Under the pieces are notes generated by a model. That model did not search any database, was not told where the DNA came from, and was given only the letters and a program-made list of their open reading frames with translations. The position numbers and the translations under genes are program-made. Below are positions 23,643 to 33,336 of a stretch of DNA of 64,000 nucleotides, in pieces (within the stretch, counting starts at the first letter, position 1; the number at the start of each line of letters is the position of its first letter). The stretch comes from Gilvibacter sp. SZ-19 (GTDB lineage: Bacteria; Bacteroidota; Bacteroidia; Flavobacteriales; Flavobacteriaceae). The stretch spans positions 1,866,864 through 1,930,863 of the forward strand of contig NZ_CP019333.1 in assembly GCF_002163875.1 (NCBI RefSeq), written 5' to 3'.

Positions 23643-25235
23643 ATGGAATTTAAATTTGGAGGCTCGGAAACCAACCAAAGAACAGTCTTAGGACATCCTT
23701 CTGGTCTGTTTGTGTTGTTCTTCACAGAGATGTGGGAACGATTTTCTTATTACGGCATGCGCGCTTTGCTTGTACTGTTCTTAACAGCAGCGATCTTAGG
23801 CGAAGGCGGCTGGGGTTGGGAACGCTCTGAGGCCTTAATACTTTATGGATGGTATACTGGTTTGGTATACATTACCCCCATCATAGGTGGTTTCATTGCA
23901 GATAAGATCATGGGCTATCGCAATGCGGTAGTACTGGGTGCCTTGTTGATGACCTTGGGTCACGCATCTATGGCCTTGGAGGTTACTGCAGATTTATTCT
24001 TTTATGCAGGCCTGGGGCTTTTGATCATTGGTAACGGACTCTTTAAGCCGAATATCTCTTCTATGGTAGGACAATTATACAAGTCTCAAGGGAAAGAGAA
24101 AGATGCGGGTTATACCATTTTCTATATGGGGATCAACGCCGGAGCTTTCTTAGGTATCTTGCTTTGTGGTTATATAGGTGAGACTGTAGGTTGGCATTAC
24201 GGATTCGGTTTGGCCGGTATCTTTATGTTCTTCGGAATGCTACAGTTCTACTTTGCGCAGAAGATCTTTGGAAATATCGGTTTAAAGCCTAAGCAGTCCG
24301 ATGACTTTGACGATGTAGTAGAAGATGCTCTAGAAGACACCAAAGATGCTGTGGAAGATGTTATGGACGAAGCCACAGAATCTAAAGTAGTTTCAGATCG
24401 CTTGAAAGTTATTGGTGTATTTGCATTCTTTACGGTATTCTTCTGGTGGGCCTTTGAGCAGGCTGGTGGTTCTATGACCATTTTTGCTGCGGATTATACC
24501 GATCGGGTATTGGAGGGTAATGGAGCCATGACATTCAAGATCGTGAATACCTTGCTGACCGTGGTGCCGATGATGATCATTACCTATGTACTTTACTTGC
24601 TCTTTAAGCAGACCTTTCAGAAGTATGCGGTCTCCAATATTTTCTTGGGAACTAGTTTTATCATCATTTGGGGAATCATCATTTGGATGTTGAATCTGGA
24701 ATTCTCGAAAGATATCGCGGAGGTAAAAGCATCCTGGTTTGGAATCTTGAACTCCTTCTTTATCATTGCTTTTGCACCGTTATTCTCCAAGATATGGACC
24801 AGTAAGTACAATCCGTCCGGTCCTGTAAAATTTGCTATAGGACTTATTTTACTCGGACTCGGATTTGCCATTTTGGCCTTTGGTTCTATGGGTATTCCAT
24901 TAGGCGCTAAAACGGCTTCTGTGAGTATGATTTTCTTAGTGTTGGCTTATTTGTTCCACACCTTGGGAGAATTGTGTATCTCTCCAGTAGGTTTGTCATA
25001 CGTAAGTAAATTGGCGCCTTTAAAATTAGTAGGACTTATGTTCGGTGTTTGGTTTGTGGCGAACTTTATCGCTAACCTTACTGCTGGTTGGACAGGTTCT
25101 TATATAGATCCTATAGTAGAAGAGTACGGGATGAGTACCTTCTTTTTGATCTTTACCCTTATTCCTGTTGGAGCGGGTATAGTAATGCTTATTCTAAACA
25201 AGACCTTGGTTCGCATGATGCACGGCATCCGCTAG
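23643..25235 (+). CDS. POT/PTR family proton-dependent peptide transporter
   Basis: A 530-aa inner-membrane protein with about 12-14 segments. The proton-coupling motif EMWERFSYYGMRALL is at about 29-43 and the PTR2 motif (GFIADKIMGYRNAVVLGAL) at about 82-100; a later family motif FKPNISSMVGQLY is near 138-150. An acidic loop of about 40 residues (DDFDDVVEDALEDTKDAVED and on) separates the two halves. It imports di- and tripeptides. The gene follows DPP IV with 25 bp between, so secretion-side trimming and uptake are paired. Confidence 0.92.
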   Translation: MEFKFGGSETNQRTVLGHPSGLFVLFFTEMWERFSYYGMRALLVLFLTAAILGEGGWGWERSEALILYGWYTGLVYITPIIGGFIADKIMGYRNAVVLGALLMTLGHASMALEVTADLFFYAGLGLLIIGNGLFKPNISSMVGQLYKSQGKEKDAGYTIFYMGINAGAFLGILLCGYIGETVGWHYGFGLAGIFMFFGMLQFYFAQKIFGNIGLKPKQSDDFDDVVEDALEDTKDAVEDVMDEATESKVVSDRLKVIGVFAFFTVFFWWAFEQAGGSMTIFAADYTDRVLEGNGAMTFKIVNTLLTVVPMMIITYVLYLLFKQTFQKYAVSNIFLGTSFIIIWGIIIWMLNLEFSKDIAEVKASWFGILNSFFIIAFAPLFSKIWTSKYNPSGPVKFAIGLILLGLGFAILAFGSMGIPLGAKTASVSMIFLVLAYLFHTLGELCISPVGLSYVSKLAPLKLVGLMFGVWFVANFIANLTAGWTGSYIDPIVEEYGMSTFFLIFTLIPVGAGIVMLILNKTLVRMMHGIR

Positions 25236-25260
25236 GTCCTGTTAAACAATACATAAATGA

Positions 25261-25292
25261 AAAAAGCGTTCCCTTAAAACGGAACGCTTTTT
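25261..25292 (+). terminator. Intrinsic terminator after the POT gene
   Basis: AAAAAGCGTTCC / GGAACGCTTTTT (25261-25272 and 25281-25292), perfect 12-bp arms with an 8-base loop. Confidence 0.85.
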
Positions 25293-25346
25293 GCTATTTT
25301 TGTAATGCACCCCAAGTTTTGCGACTGAAAGAAAAATGACTGTGTG

Positions 25347-25886
25347 ATGAGAAATTACTTGACCTTACTACTACTTATGCTGACTTTGACCGGTCTGGCT
25401 CAGAATGAGATCCAATGGATGACCATGAACGAAGCCTTAGCTGCTCAAAAGCAAGAGCCCAAAAAGATCTTTATGGACGTTTACACCAATTGGTGTGGTC
25501 CGTGTAAGTTGATGGACAGAAATACTTTCGGTAACAAAAAAGTAGCTCGGTTCATCAATAAGAATTTCTACCCGGTAAAATTCAATGCAGAGGGTACAGA
25601 GCCAGTAGACTATCAAGGTTTTGTCTATACCAATCCGAATTATCAAGAAGGCCGTCGCGGTAGGAACGCTACCCACTTCTTTGCAGATGCCTTGCGTTTA
25701 CAAGGGTATCCGAGTATCGTTTTCTTTGAAGAAGACGGCACATTAATACAAGCACTTCCTGGATATCGATCGCCAAAACAAATAGAGATCTATCTGAAAA
25801 TGATAGCCAACGACGATTATAAGGACCTCACTACCGTAGAAGCTTGGGAGGCCTATCAAAACAACTTTAAAGGTAAATTTGAGTAG
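25347..25886 (+). CDS. Exported thioredoxin-family protein
   Basis: A 179-aa periplasmic thioredoxin-fold protein with a signal peptide (LTLLLLMLTLTGLAQ) and the active site NWCGPCKLMDR (CGPC). The cis-proline side is LQGYPSIVFF. The length and an extra insertion between the helices (EGRRGRNATHFFADA) match DUF255/thioredoxin_7-like members. I start at the ATG 25347; a GTG just before it is in frame. It converges with comEC and overlaps its end by 31 bp. Likely a disulfide reductase; partner unknown. Confidence 0.85.
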   Translation: MRNYLTLLLLMLTLTGLAQNEIQWMTMNEALAAQKQEPKKIFMDVYTNWCGPCKLMDRNTFGNKKVARFINKNFYPVKFNAEGTEPVDYQGFVYTNPNYQEGRRGRNATHFFADALRLQGYPSIVFFEEDGTLIQALPGYRSPKQIEIYLKMIANDDYKDLTTVEAWEAYQNNFKGKFE

Positions 25887-27919
25887 TATTTATTTAGCAA
25901 AATTTTCCAGTACTCAAATACAAAGGCTCCCTGTTGCGAAGTGTCGTAAAATGGGAGTCTTTCTTTTTTGGCAGTAGCACGCCATCGCTGTTTGTTACTG
26001 TTGTAGGAGCTGCCGTCTGCTATGATCAGCTTCGGATGGTAACGGTTTATCCAACGTTCTAAGTGAATTTTGGCATTGCTGGTCAGCAGCAGGATATCTA
26101 TAGGTTCCAAGTCTAAATCCGGAGTAAAACTGCCATCGATAACTAGTACGCGATTACCTGCGTAATAGAACAGGGTAGGTATGGGCAACTGCTGTAGCTG
26201 AGCAATGTTCTCTGCTTGCACATAGGCACTACGGCTATAATTGGCTTCCAAGCTGTCGCTTTGATAAATGACCAGTTGTTTGCCTTGGCGCTGCCAAAGT
26301 TCCGTTCGTCCAAATTGTTGGCTAATAATTAGCGCTGAGGTTTTCTTTGGTTGTTGTATTCGTATAAGAATACCCAATCCAATGCACAAACACAAGGATA
26401 TAGGAAACAGGCGTAAGGGCCGTTTTAAATAGGTCCATCCGACCAAAAGACTGCTCCAAAGAAAGGTCAAAAGAACAGCAAACCCAAAGCTAGGAACTGC
26501 AAAGCTTGCCCTTGGCAGCTCACTGATGTATTTGGTCACAGCTCGCAATAGATCCACAGCGAATTCTAAGGGAATAAAAAGCAGTTCGGCCTGTGGCCAA
26601 AGCATCACTGTGATCAAGCTTATAATTCCATAAACTAGCACCAGCCCTACAAAAGGAAGTACTATCAAATTCGATAATAGGAAATACAAGGGGAACTGAT
26701 GAAAGTAATACAGGCTTAAAGGCGCTGTACCAGCTTGCGCAATTAAGCTGACTCCGCAGAGTTGCCAGAGCTTCTTTACTCCATTTATTTTAGGCGTTCT
26801 CGCATTCCAGACCGGCATAAGCCAGAGGATAAAGAAAACGGCCATATAACTTAACTGAAACCCTAATTGAAAGGCAAAGAAGGGATCGATCAGCAATAAG
26901 ATCCAGAGAGAAACAAATAGCGAATTCATACTGTGACCGCGGGCTAAAAATGTTCTGCCAAAGAGAATGCAGCTAAACATGGTCGCGGCACGTAGCACAG
27001 AAGCACTAGCTCCCGTTAATAGAGCAAAGGTCCAAATGCTCAGCAAGGTCAAAAGAAACAATAGTTTATGCCCGTATTTGAAACGTTTAAGAAATCCAAG
27101 CACCTGGCGTGTAAATAGTAGCACTATCCCTAGATGCAAGCCAGAGACAGCGAGTAAATGCATTATTCCAGCAGTAGCGAATTGCTGCTTGGTTTCTGGG
27201 TCGAGCTGACTTTTATTGCCTAAGAGCAAGGCGGCCAATAGCTCAAAATTTTCTTGCTGCTGTAAATGCTTGTCTAATGTTCCACTAGCCTGAGCTTGCC
27301 AAAGGGCGGGCCGTTCCTGCCAAGTCAAAGGAATTTTATGCAAGGGTTTTAGGCTATGCGTAGCGCCACTCCATTGGAACCCTATTCCTTGGTATTTCAT
27401 ATAGTCGGCATAATCGAAACTTCCGGGGTTCTTTGGCGAGGCTATTTTTGTAAGCTTGGAATGAGTTTCCCAGCTGCTTCCAATTTGAAGGTAATGGCAA
27501 CTACTGTCTTTCTTTAACCGAACCAAAAAACGTAGTCCGCTCTGTTCTTTGTCGAGCAGTTTAGCTTCGTACTTAACATTGTAAGCTGTCTCATTGCCCT
27601 GACGGACTATCTGAAACCGTAGGGTCTTGCTAGTTGCTACCTTTTTGTTGAGTTGCTCCTGTACCAGATTAAAACGCTGCTCTTTAGCCTGGATAAGAAG
27701 AACTCCGCAGCAAAAGCAAGTACCGTAAGCTAGTACAGAGAAGAGGTAGGTTCTACTTTGAGCTCCGGAGGGAATAAAACACAAGAATAGTAGCAGAAGA
27801 ACACAGTAGCATGCTACCTCAAGATGTAGATCAAAGGAGAAAGGGCTGGAGGGTCCAGCATAAATACCCAATAACAAGACCAGGCCCAAACGGACCAGCG
27901 GAAATTCTACAAATCCCAT
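25856..27919 (-). CDS. comEC: ComEC/Rec2-family DNA-uptake channel protein
   Basis: A 687-aa inner-membrane protein: N-terminal hydrophobic pair, DUF4131-like soluble domain (about 70-215), then the Competence domain with many segments (about 220-510) including LLLGNKSQLDPETKQQFATAGIMHLLAVSGLHLGI in its first part. The C-terminal soluble part (about 530-687) is short and shows no HxHxDH metal motif, so the nuclease-like domain is degenerate. It would pass single-stranded DNA into the cell during transformation. Tail-to-tail overlap with the thioredoxin gene. Confidence 0.85.
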   Translation of the reverse strand: MGFVEFPLVRLGLVLLLGIYAGPSSPFSFDLHLEVACYCVLLLLFLCFIPSGAQSRTYLFSVLAYGTCFCCGVLLIQAKEQRFNLVQEQLNKKVATSKTLRFQIVRQGNETAYNVKYEAKLLDKEQSGLRFLVRLKKDSSCHYLQIGSSWETHSKLTKIASPKNPGSFDYADYMKYQGIGFQWSGATHSLKPLHKIPLTWQERPALWQAQASGTLDKHLQQQENFELLAALLLGNKSQLDPETKQQFATAGIMHLLAVSGLHLGIVLLFTRQVLGFLKRFKYGHKLLFLLTLLSIWTFALLTGASASVLRAATMFSCILFGRTFLARGHSMNSLFVSLWILLLIDPFFAFQLGFQLSYMAVFFILWLMPVWNARTPKINGVKKLWQLCGVSLIAQAGTAPLSLYYFHQFPLYFLLSNLIVLPFVGLVLVYGIISLITVMLWPQAELLFIPLEFAVDLLRAVTKYISELPRASFAVPSFGFAVLLTFLWSSLLVGWTYLKRPLRLFPISLCLCIGLGILIRIQQPKKTSALIISQQFGRTELWQRQGKQLVIYQSDSLEANYSRSAYVQAENIAQLQQLPIPTLFYYAGNRVLVIDGSFTPDLDLEPIDILLLTSNAKIHLERWINRYHPKLIIADGSSYNSNKQRWRATAKKERLPFYDTSQQGAFVFEYWKILLNKYYSNLPLKLF

Positions 27920-27969
27920 AGCGATACGCTTTTATGGGAAGTGTGTTACGAAACTTAAAAGTTAAGGAT

Positions 27970-28467
27970 TTATAGCACGCGTCTGGCACCGACAAAGGCC
28001 GTTCGCCAATAGTTTTCCGTTAAACGAGAAATGATCACTCCTTTGGAGGTGGTCGCGTGGATGAATTCTACATCACCGCCACTGCTAGAAACTATAAGCC
28101 CCACATGATTGATCTGTCGGCTACTTTTATCGGTTTTAAAAAAGAGCAGATCTCCCGGGCTTATCTCTGCCAAAGAGATAGAAACACCCCTTTTTGCCAT
28201 GTCTCTAGAAATCCTAGGGAGCTGCAAACCTGCCTGATCAAAGGACTTAAAGATCAATCCGGAGCAATCCATTCCAGAACGGGTGGTACCTCCATAGCGG
28301 TAGCGCACACCTTGAAAACTCAAGGCATAATCGACAATTTGCTTGGCTTTATTAGTTGTTTTAGAGGTCTTGGTATAGGTTCTGGAAGCTGTGGAGTTGC
28401 CCGAATTAGGTTTAGGTCCGCAGGCAATTAGTAGCACAAAAAGTGGCAGGAAGTATAGTTTTTTCAT
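27970..28467 (-). CDS. NlpC/P60 (C40) cell-wall endopeptidase lipoprotein
   Basis: A 165-aa lipoprotein (signal LPLFVLLIAC, lipobox Cys at about residue 16) with one NlpC/P60 domain. The catalytic Cys is in MDCSGLI near 67, the His in NHVGLIV near 119-121 and a third polar residue in FIHATTSKG. It would cut peptide stems in peptidoglycan in the periplasm. It is the second gene from comEC and 39 bp from lpxB. Confidence 0.9.
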   Translation of the reverse strand: MKKLYFLPLFVLLIACGPKPNSGNSTASRTYTKTSKTTNKAKQIVDYALSFQGVRYRYGGTTRSGMDCSGLIFKSFDQAGLQLPRISRDMAKRGVSISLAEISPGDLLFFKTDKSSRQINHVGLIVSSSGGDVEFIHATTSKGVIISRLTENYWRTAFVGARRVL

Positions 28468-28506
28468 GTAAGGTTTAAGATTTGGGCTGCTTAAACTTAC
28501 TAAAAT

Positions 28507-29619
28507 TTATGCAATAGATTCATAAATCAAGGCAGCTGTTTTAGCGCTTGCCCCTGTTCCTCCGAGCTTTTTCTCCAAAGCGAAGTAATCTAAAAAGAGC
28601 ATTTCCCTGTGCTCGGGATCTAGGATCTTGTCTAGTTCCTGTTGTAATTTTTTAGTGTTGAATTCTCCTTGAATGAGTTCCGTTACGGCTGGTTTATCCA
28701 AGATGAGATTAACCAAGGAGATATAATTGAGCTTTATTAGACGCTTGGCAATTTGATAAGAGATCCAGCTGCCTTTGTAACAGACAACTTGAGGGATTTT
28801 AAACAGGGCCGTCTCTAAGGTAGCGGTCCCAGAGGTGACCAAAGCCGCATCGGATACACTGAGAAGGTCGTAGGTCTTGTTCTGAATAAAACTGGCCTTT
28901 CTACCGTTCACGATCTTTTCGTAAAAGCTGGTCTCTTGACTCGGAGCACCTGCAATTACAAATTGGTGGTCCGGATATTTGGGTACCATGTCCAGCATAA
29001 CATCGAGCATGGTGGTGATCTCTTGCTTGCGACTTCCAGGTAAAAGCGCAATGATTGGTCGCTCGTCCAATTGATGTTCTTGTCGGAATTTTTTAGGATC
29101 TATTACTGGTCTATTCGCAATAGCATCCAGCAAGGGATGGCCTACAAATTCGACCGGAAAATTGTGTTTTTCTTCGTAGAATTCTTTTTCAAAAGGCAAG
29201 ATCACATACATGGCGTCTACATCGCGTTTTACCTTTTTGATGCGACCTTCTTTCCAAGCCCATAGCTGTGGTGAGATGTAGTAATGCGTTGGATATCCTT
29301 CTTTTTTTGCCCACTCGGCAATTCTAAAATTGAACCCAGGGTAGTCTATAAAGATCAGCACATCTGGAGCAAATGCCGCAATGTCTTGCTTGCAGAATTT
29401 AATGTTCTTTAAAATAGTGCCCAGGTTGGCAACTACTTCTATAAAGCCCATAAAAGCCAGTTCTTTAATGTGTTTCACCACCGTTGCGCCTTGGGCTTGC
29501 ATAAGATCTCCACCCCAGCAGCGGATCTCTGCTTGGGGATCTTCTTTCTTAAGCGCCTTGATCAGGTTGGACCCATGCAGGTCTCCTGAAGCTTCTCCGG
29601 CAATGATATAATACTTCAT
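28507..29619 (-). CDS. lpxB: Lipid-A-disaccharide synthase
   Basis: Joins UDP-diacylglucosamine and lipid X in lipid A synthesis at the inner membrane. 370 aa, normal length. Visible: N-terminal YYIIAGEASGDLHGSNL, the FIDYPGFNFR segment near residue 91, VGHPLLDAI near 158, LLPGSRKQEI near 190 and SGTATLETALFKIPQVVCYK near 260. The start follows the 96-aa membrane gene by 3 bp. Confidence 0.95.
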   Translation of the reverse strand: MKYYIIAGEASGDLHGSNLIKALKKEDPQAEIRCWGGDLMQAQGATVVKHIKELAFMGFIEVVANLGTILKNIKFCKQDIAAFAPDVLIFIDYPGFNFRIAEWAKKEGYPTHYYISPQLWAWKEGRIKKVKRDVDAMYVILPFEKEFYEEKHNFPVEFVGHPLLDAIANRPVIDPKKFRQEHQLDERPIIALLPGSRKQEITTMLDVMLDMVPKYPDHQFVIAGAPSQETSFYEKIVNGRKASFIQNKTYDLLSVSDAALVTSGTATLETALFKIPQVVCYKGSWISYQIAKRLIKLNYISLVNLILDKPAVTELIQGEFNTKKLQQELDKILDPEHREMLFLDYFALEKKLGGTGASAKTAALIYESIA

Positions 29620-29622
29620 CGG

Positions 29623-29913
29623 CTAGGCTATAAAATAAAGAATGTATGTTGTGATCGCGGTGATGAAAGTAGCCATGACCACACCTCGAGCCTCGTACTC
29701 TTTGTTGCGCTTAAGCAACCAAAAGAACAGTAAAAGGTTGGGTAGTGCACCTAAGGCTAAGATCATCCAAAAGGCATCGCTATTCCAAAAAACATTAAAA
29801 GTTGACACAAAGCCACGGCCTTTTACCTGTGCAATTATAAACACGCAAAGGAGCACTCCAATGGTATTACAGGCAAGCCCGGCCAGCAGGCCTTTAAGTA
29901 TTCGTTGTTTCAT
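29623..29913 (-). CDS. Small membrane protein of unknown function
   Basis: A 96-aa protein with three hydrophobic segments (about 8-28, 46-66, 76-95) and a basic loop. It is directly upstream of lpxB (3 bp) on the same strand and probably heads that operon. No family recognised. In several flavobacteria surE lies in this neighbourhood; it is not here. Confidence 0.65.
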   Translation of the reverse strand: MKQRILKGLLAGLACNTIGVLLCVFIIAQVKGRGFVSTFNVFWNSDAFWMILALGALPNLLLFFWLLKRNKEYEARGVVMATFITAITTYILYFIA

Positions 29914-30087
29914 AAATCCGCAGCGACCGATAACAGATTCGATCCTTGTTTAGTCCCTGCTAAATTAAGCATTTTAACTGCTTTTTTACCCGATTTTGGT
30001 TTAACAAAAAATTAGTACCCACACTGCGGAATGGCACGGTTTTTTCTATAATTTAGAGAGCTTATAAAAGATGATGTAATGCGATTA

Positions 30088-32220
30088 ATGAAAAAGAATT
30101 TCAAACTGCTTATGTTGGCCGTATTTGTAGCCGCCGCATCTTGCAGTTTTACCACTAAAAGTTTTGAAGATCCCGATAAAGATAAACTCCTCATTGACCT
30201 GATCACCTATGTGTTGGAAAAGGGTCATTACGATGCCAAACAATTTGACGATAGCTTCTCAGAGGCGGTTTACAAAGACTTTATAAACAATGTAGATCCT
30301 ATCAAGCGTTATTTTCTAGCGTCTGATATTGCCGAGTTTGAACAATACAAGACGTCCATAGATGACCAATTACTGGCCAAAGAACTGGATTTCTTCAATT
30401 TGGTTTACTCCAGATTGGATCAGCGCATTAAAGAAGCGCAAACCTATTATCCGGAAATATTAGACAAGCCTTTTGATTTTTCTGTTTCTGAGGAGATAAA
30501 CGTAGACTACGAGAATCTGCCTTACGCCAGCAACAAGAAAGAACTTAAGGATCGTTGGAGAAAACAACTCAAATACACTACGCTTTCTACCTATTACGAC
30601 AATATTGAAGATAACTTGTTCAAAATAGAGAACGAGGAAGATTATACACCCAAGACCAAAGCACAGTTGGAAGCCGATGCTCGTGAGACTACGCTGAACA
30701 GCTTTAACGACAATTACAGCTTTGTGAACGACTTGGAGCGCAATGACTATTTCGCCGTTTTCTTGAACTCTGTAGTAACTCAGTTCGATCCGCATACCAA
30801 CTATTTTGCACCGCCAGATAGAGATCGATTCGACCTGCAAATGTCTGGGCGTTTAGAAGGTATCGGGGCGCGCTTACAAAAGCAGAGCGATTACATCAAA
30901 GTTGTAGAAGTTATAAGTGGAGGTCCGGCTTGGCGTGGAGAACATATCGAGGTTGGAGATGTTATCTTAAAAGTAAGACAAGAAGACGAGACCGACCCTA
31001 CAAGTATAGTAGGTATGCGTGTAGACGACGCAGTAAAACTCATAAAAGGCCCGAAAGGTACGCAGGTTACACTCACCATTAAGCGCGTAGACGGGACCAT
31101 AGAAGAAGAAACCATTACCAGAGATGTGGTAGAGATAGGAGAGACCTATGCTAAATCTGCTATTATCGAAAAGGAAGATCGCAAATTCGGACTCATCAAC
31201 TTGCCGGCATTCTATTTTACCATGCAAGATTATGAGGAGCGCAATGCCGCTGCCGATGTAAAAAAGGAGATCCTAGAACTCAAACAACAAGGAATGGAAG
31301 GCCTGGTGCTTGACCTTAGAAACAATGGAGGTGGTTCTTTGAGAACTGCAGTAGACATTGCAGGGCTATTCATTAAAGAAGGACCAGTGGTTCAGGTAGC
31401 TTCTAACGGTAAGCGTAAGGAAGTGCTATCAGATCGCGATAGCGAGATCGTTTGGGATGGGCCACTAGTTATTTTGGTAAACGATGCTTCTGCATCGGCC
31501 TCAGAGATCTTGGCTGCTGCAATGCAAGATTACAAGCGCGCCGTTATTATCGGAAGCAAACAAACTTACGGTAAGGGTACGGTTCAAAACCTACTCGATC
31601 TAAACCAATGGTTGCGCAACAACGATATGGGCGATATGGGAGCTTTAAAGCTTACCACTCAAAAGTATTATCGTGTTAATGGTGGTTCTACCCAATTGGA
31701 AGGAGTAAAGAGTGATGTGGTTATGCCAGGGCGTTACGCCTATTTGGACATAGGCGAGAAGGAATATGACAATCCGCTGCCATACGACAAGATCACTCCG
31801 GCGAACTATTCGCCTTATGATGGCTATATCGATTATGAGTCGACCATTAAAAGGTCTAACGAGCGTATGGCTAAAAGTGCCGAGCTCAAGCTGATCGAAG
31901 AGAACGCTAAGTGGATCAAACAGCGCCAAGATGAGAACGTGGTCTCCTTGAATTTGGAGGCTTACACTCAGGCCATCAAAGATCGTGAGCAATATGCCAA
32001 ACGCTTCGATGTCTTAGAGGATTACCAATCTGGATTAAACTTCAAGTCTTTGCCAAAAGAGTTGGGATTGATCGAAATAGATTCTACCTTGGGCCAAAAC
32101 AGACAGCGCTGGCACAAGAACCTTAGAAGCGATATCTATGTAGAAGAAGCCGTTAGCGTATTAGAAGACCTTAAACTCAACAATATAAGACAAGGTAGTC
32201 TGGCCAAGATCAAAGATTAA
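30088..32220 (+). CDS. Tail-specific protease (carboxy-terminal processing peptidase, S41)
   Basis: A 710-aa periplasmic protease of the Prc type, anchored as a lipoprotein (signal ending VAAASC). An N-terminal helical domain is followed by a PDZ domain (about 250-340, GIGARLQKQSDYIKVVEVI) and the S41 core: catalytic Ser in NDASASASEILAAA (about 468-470) and Lys496 in TYGKGTVQ. A C-terminal DUF3340-like helical part follows. I use the ATG at 30088 (MKKNFKLL); MRL at 30079 is possible. It degrades or trims proteins with hydrophobic C-termini, including cell-wall enzymes in relatives. Confidence 0.92.
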   Translation: MKKNFKLLMLAVFVAAASCSFTTKSFEDPDKDKLLIDLITYVLEKGHYDAKQFDDSFSEAVYKDFINNVDPIKRYFLASDIAEFEQYKTSIDDQLLAKELDFFNLVYSRLDQRIKEAQTYYPEILDKPFDFSVSEEINVDYENLPYASNKKELKDRWRKQLKYTTLSTYYDNIEDNLFKIENEEDYTPKTKAQLEADARETTLNSFNDNYSFVNDLERNDYFAVFLNSVVTQFDPHTNYFAPPDRDRFDLQMSGRLEGIGARLQKQSDYIKVVEVISGGPAWRGEHIEVGDVILKVRQEDETDPTSIVGMRVDDAVKLIKGPKGTQVTLTIKRVDGTIEEETITRDVVEIGETYAKSAIIEKEDRKFGLINLPAFYFTMQDYEERNAAADVKKEILELKQQGMEGLVLDLRNNGGGSLRTAVDIAGLFIKEGPVVQVASNGKRKEVLSDRDSEIVWDGPLVILVNDASASASEILAAAMQDYKRAVIIGSKQTYGKGTVQNLLDLNQWLRNNDMGDMGALKLTTQKYYRVNGGSTQLEGVKSDVVMPGRYAYLDIGEKEYDNPLPYDKITPANYSPYDGYIDYESTIKRSNERMAKSAELKLIEENAKWIKQRQDENVVSLNLEAYTQAIKDREQYAKRFDVLEDYQSGLNFKSLPKELGLIEIDSTLGQNRQRWHKNLRSDIYVEEAVSVLEDLKLNNIRQGSLAKIKD

Positions 32221-32228
32221 ATGCCTCT

Positions 32229-33335
32229 ATGGGGAGATCAGATTCCTTAACAGCACAAGCGCTCCGAAAATTCACAAAGAATTTTTGGGGCGTTTTTAGT
32301 TTGATTTTATTGGTTGTGGCTGTATTGGTCGCGATCTTCGCCTACGCCTTGGCTCCAGATAATTCGCGTAATGCGAATCAAATGCATGTCTCTATACATT
32401 CACAATCTCCGGGGTTTGCAGTAGATCTCTTGACAGTTCCTTCCGAGCTGAAGCAAGAACAATCTGCCCTTAGTGCCTTTTTTACGGGGAGGAAAACCAG
32501 CGACTCCGAGTTGCCTATTGCGGCTTATGAACTTACCGATTCAGGCATTGTCATTACCGAGTACGCCCAAGATGGATTAGAAGGCCTGCAAAAGCAGTTC
32601 CATCTGTCTAAGTTCCCACAAGCAGACAGTCCAGAAGAGATCGTTACTAATTATATCCGTAATGAAAAGTTCCTATTGGGTACAGACAAATACGGCCGAG
32701 ATCTATTGAGTCGGATGCTGGTAGGTATTCGGATTTCATTGGCCATTGGCTTTGTCTCTGTACTGATCTCCTTGCTTATAGGTATGACCTTGGGTGCTGT
32801 TGCGGGTTACTTCGGAGGGCGTATAGATACTGTCATCATGTGGATCATAAATGTGACCTGGTCCATCCCAACCCTCTTGTTAGTAATTGCTATTACCTTG
32901 GCCTTGGGCAAAGGCTTTTGGCAAGTGTTCATTGCCGTTGGGCTGACTATGTGGGTGGAAGTGGCCCGTGTGGTTCGGGGTCAAGTAATGAGCGTTAAGA
33001 ACATGCAATATGTCACTGCCGCCAAGGCCTTGGGATACGATAACTTTAGGATCATCAGTAAACACATAATTCCAAATATACTCGCGCCTGTAATTGTGAT
33101 CTCTGCTGCCAATTTCGCTGCGGCTATTCTCATTGAAAGCGGACTGAGCTTTTTAGGTATTGGAGCACAACCTCCTATGCCTAGTTGGGGCGGAATGATC
33201 AAAGACCATTACAATTATATCGTTTTGGGTAAACCCTATTTAGCAATAGTACCAGGAATAGCCATCATGGTTTTGGTTATGGCCTTTATGCTTATAGGTA
33301 ATGCCTTGAGAGATGCTTTGGATGTAAAGATGTAA
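32229..33335 (+). CDS. Peptide-type ABC transporter permease (DppC/OppC-like), orphan
   Basis: A 368-aa inner-membrane protein. One N-terminal segment (about 19-41) is followed by an extracytoplasmic part of about 100 residues and then a BPD_transp_1 domain with five segments. The EAA-type loop is AAKALGYDNFRIISKHIIP near 255-273. It matches the DppC-side permease of oligopeptide importers. No ATPase, binding protein or second permease is encoded nearby, so its partners must be elsewhere. It starts 8 bp after the protease gene. Confidence 0.85.
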   Translation: MGRSDSLTAQALRKFTKNFWGVFSLILLVVAVLVAIFAYALAPDNSRNANQMHVSIHSQSPGFAVDLLTVPSELKQEQSALSAFFTGRKTSDSELPIAAYELTDSGIVITEYAQDGLEGLQKQFHLSKFPQADSPEEIVTNYIRNEKFLLGTDKYGRDLLSRMLVGIRISLAIGFVSVLISLLIGMTLGAVAGYFGGRIDTVIMWIINVTWSIPTLLLVIAITLALGKGFWQVFIAVGLTMWVEVARVVRGQVMSVKNMQYVTAAKALGYDNFRIISKHIIPNILAPVIVISAANFAAAILIESGLSFLGIGAQPPMPSWGGMIKDHYNYIVLGKPYLAIVPGIAIMVLVMAFMLIGNALRDALDVKM

Positions 33336-33336
33336 G

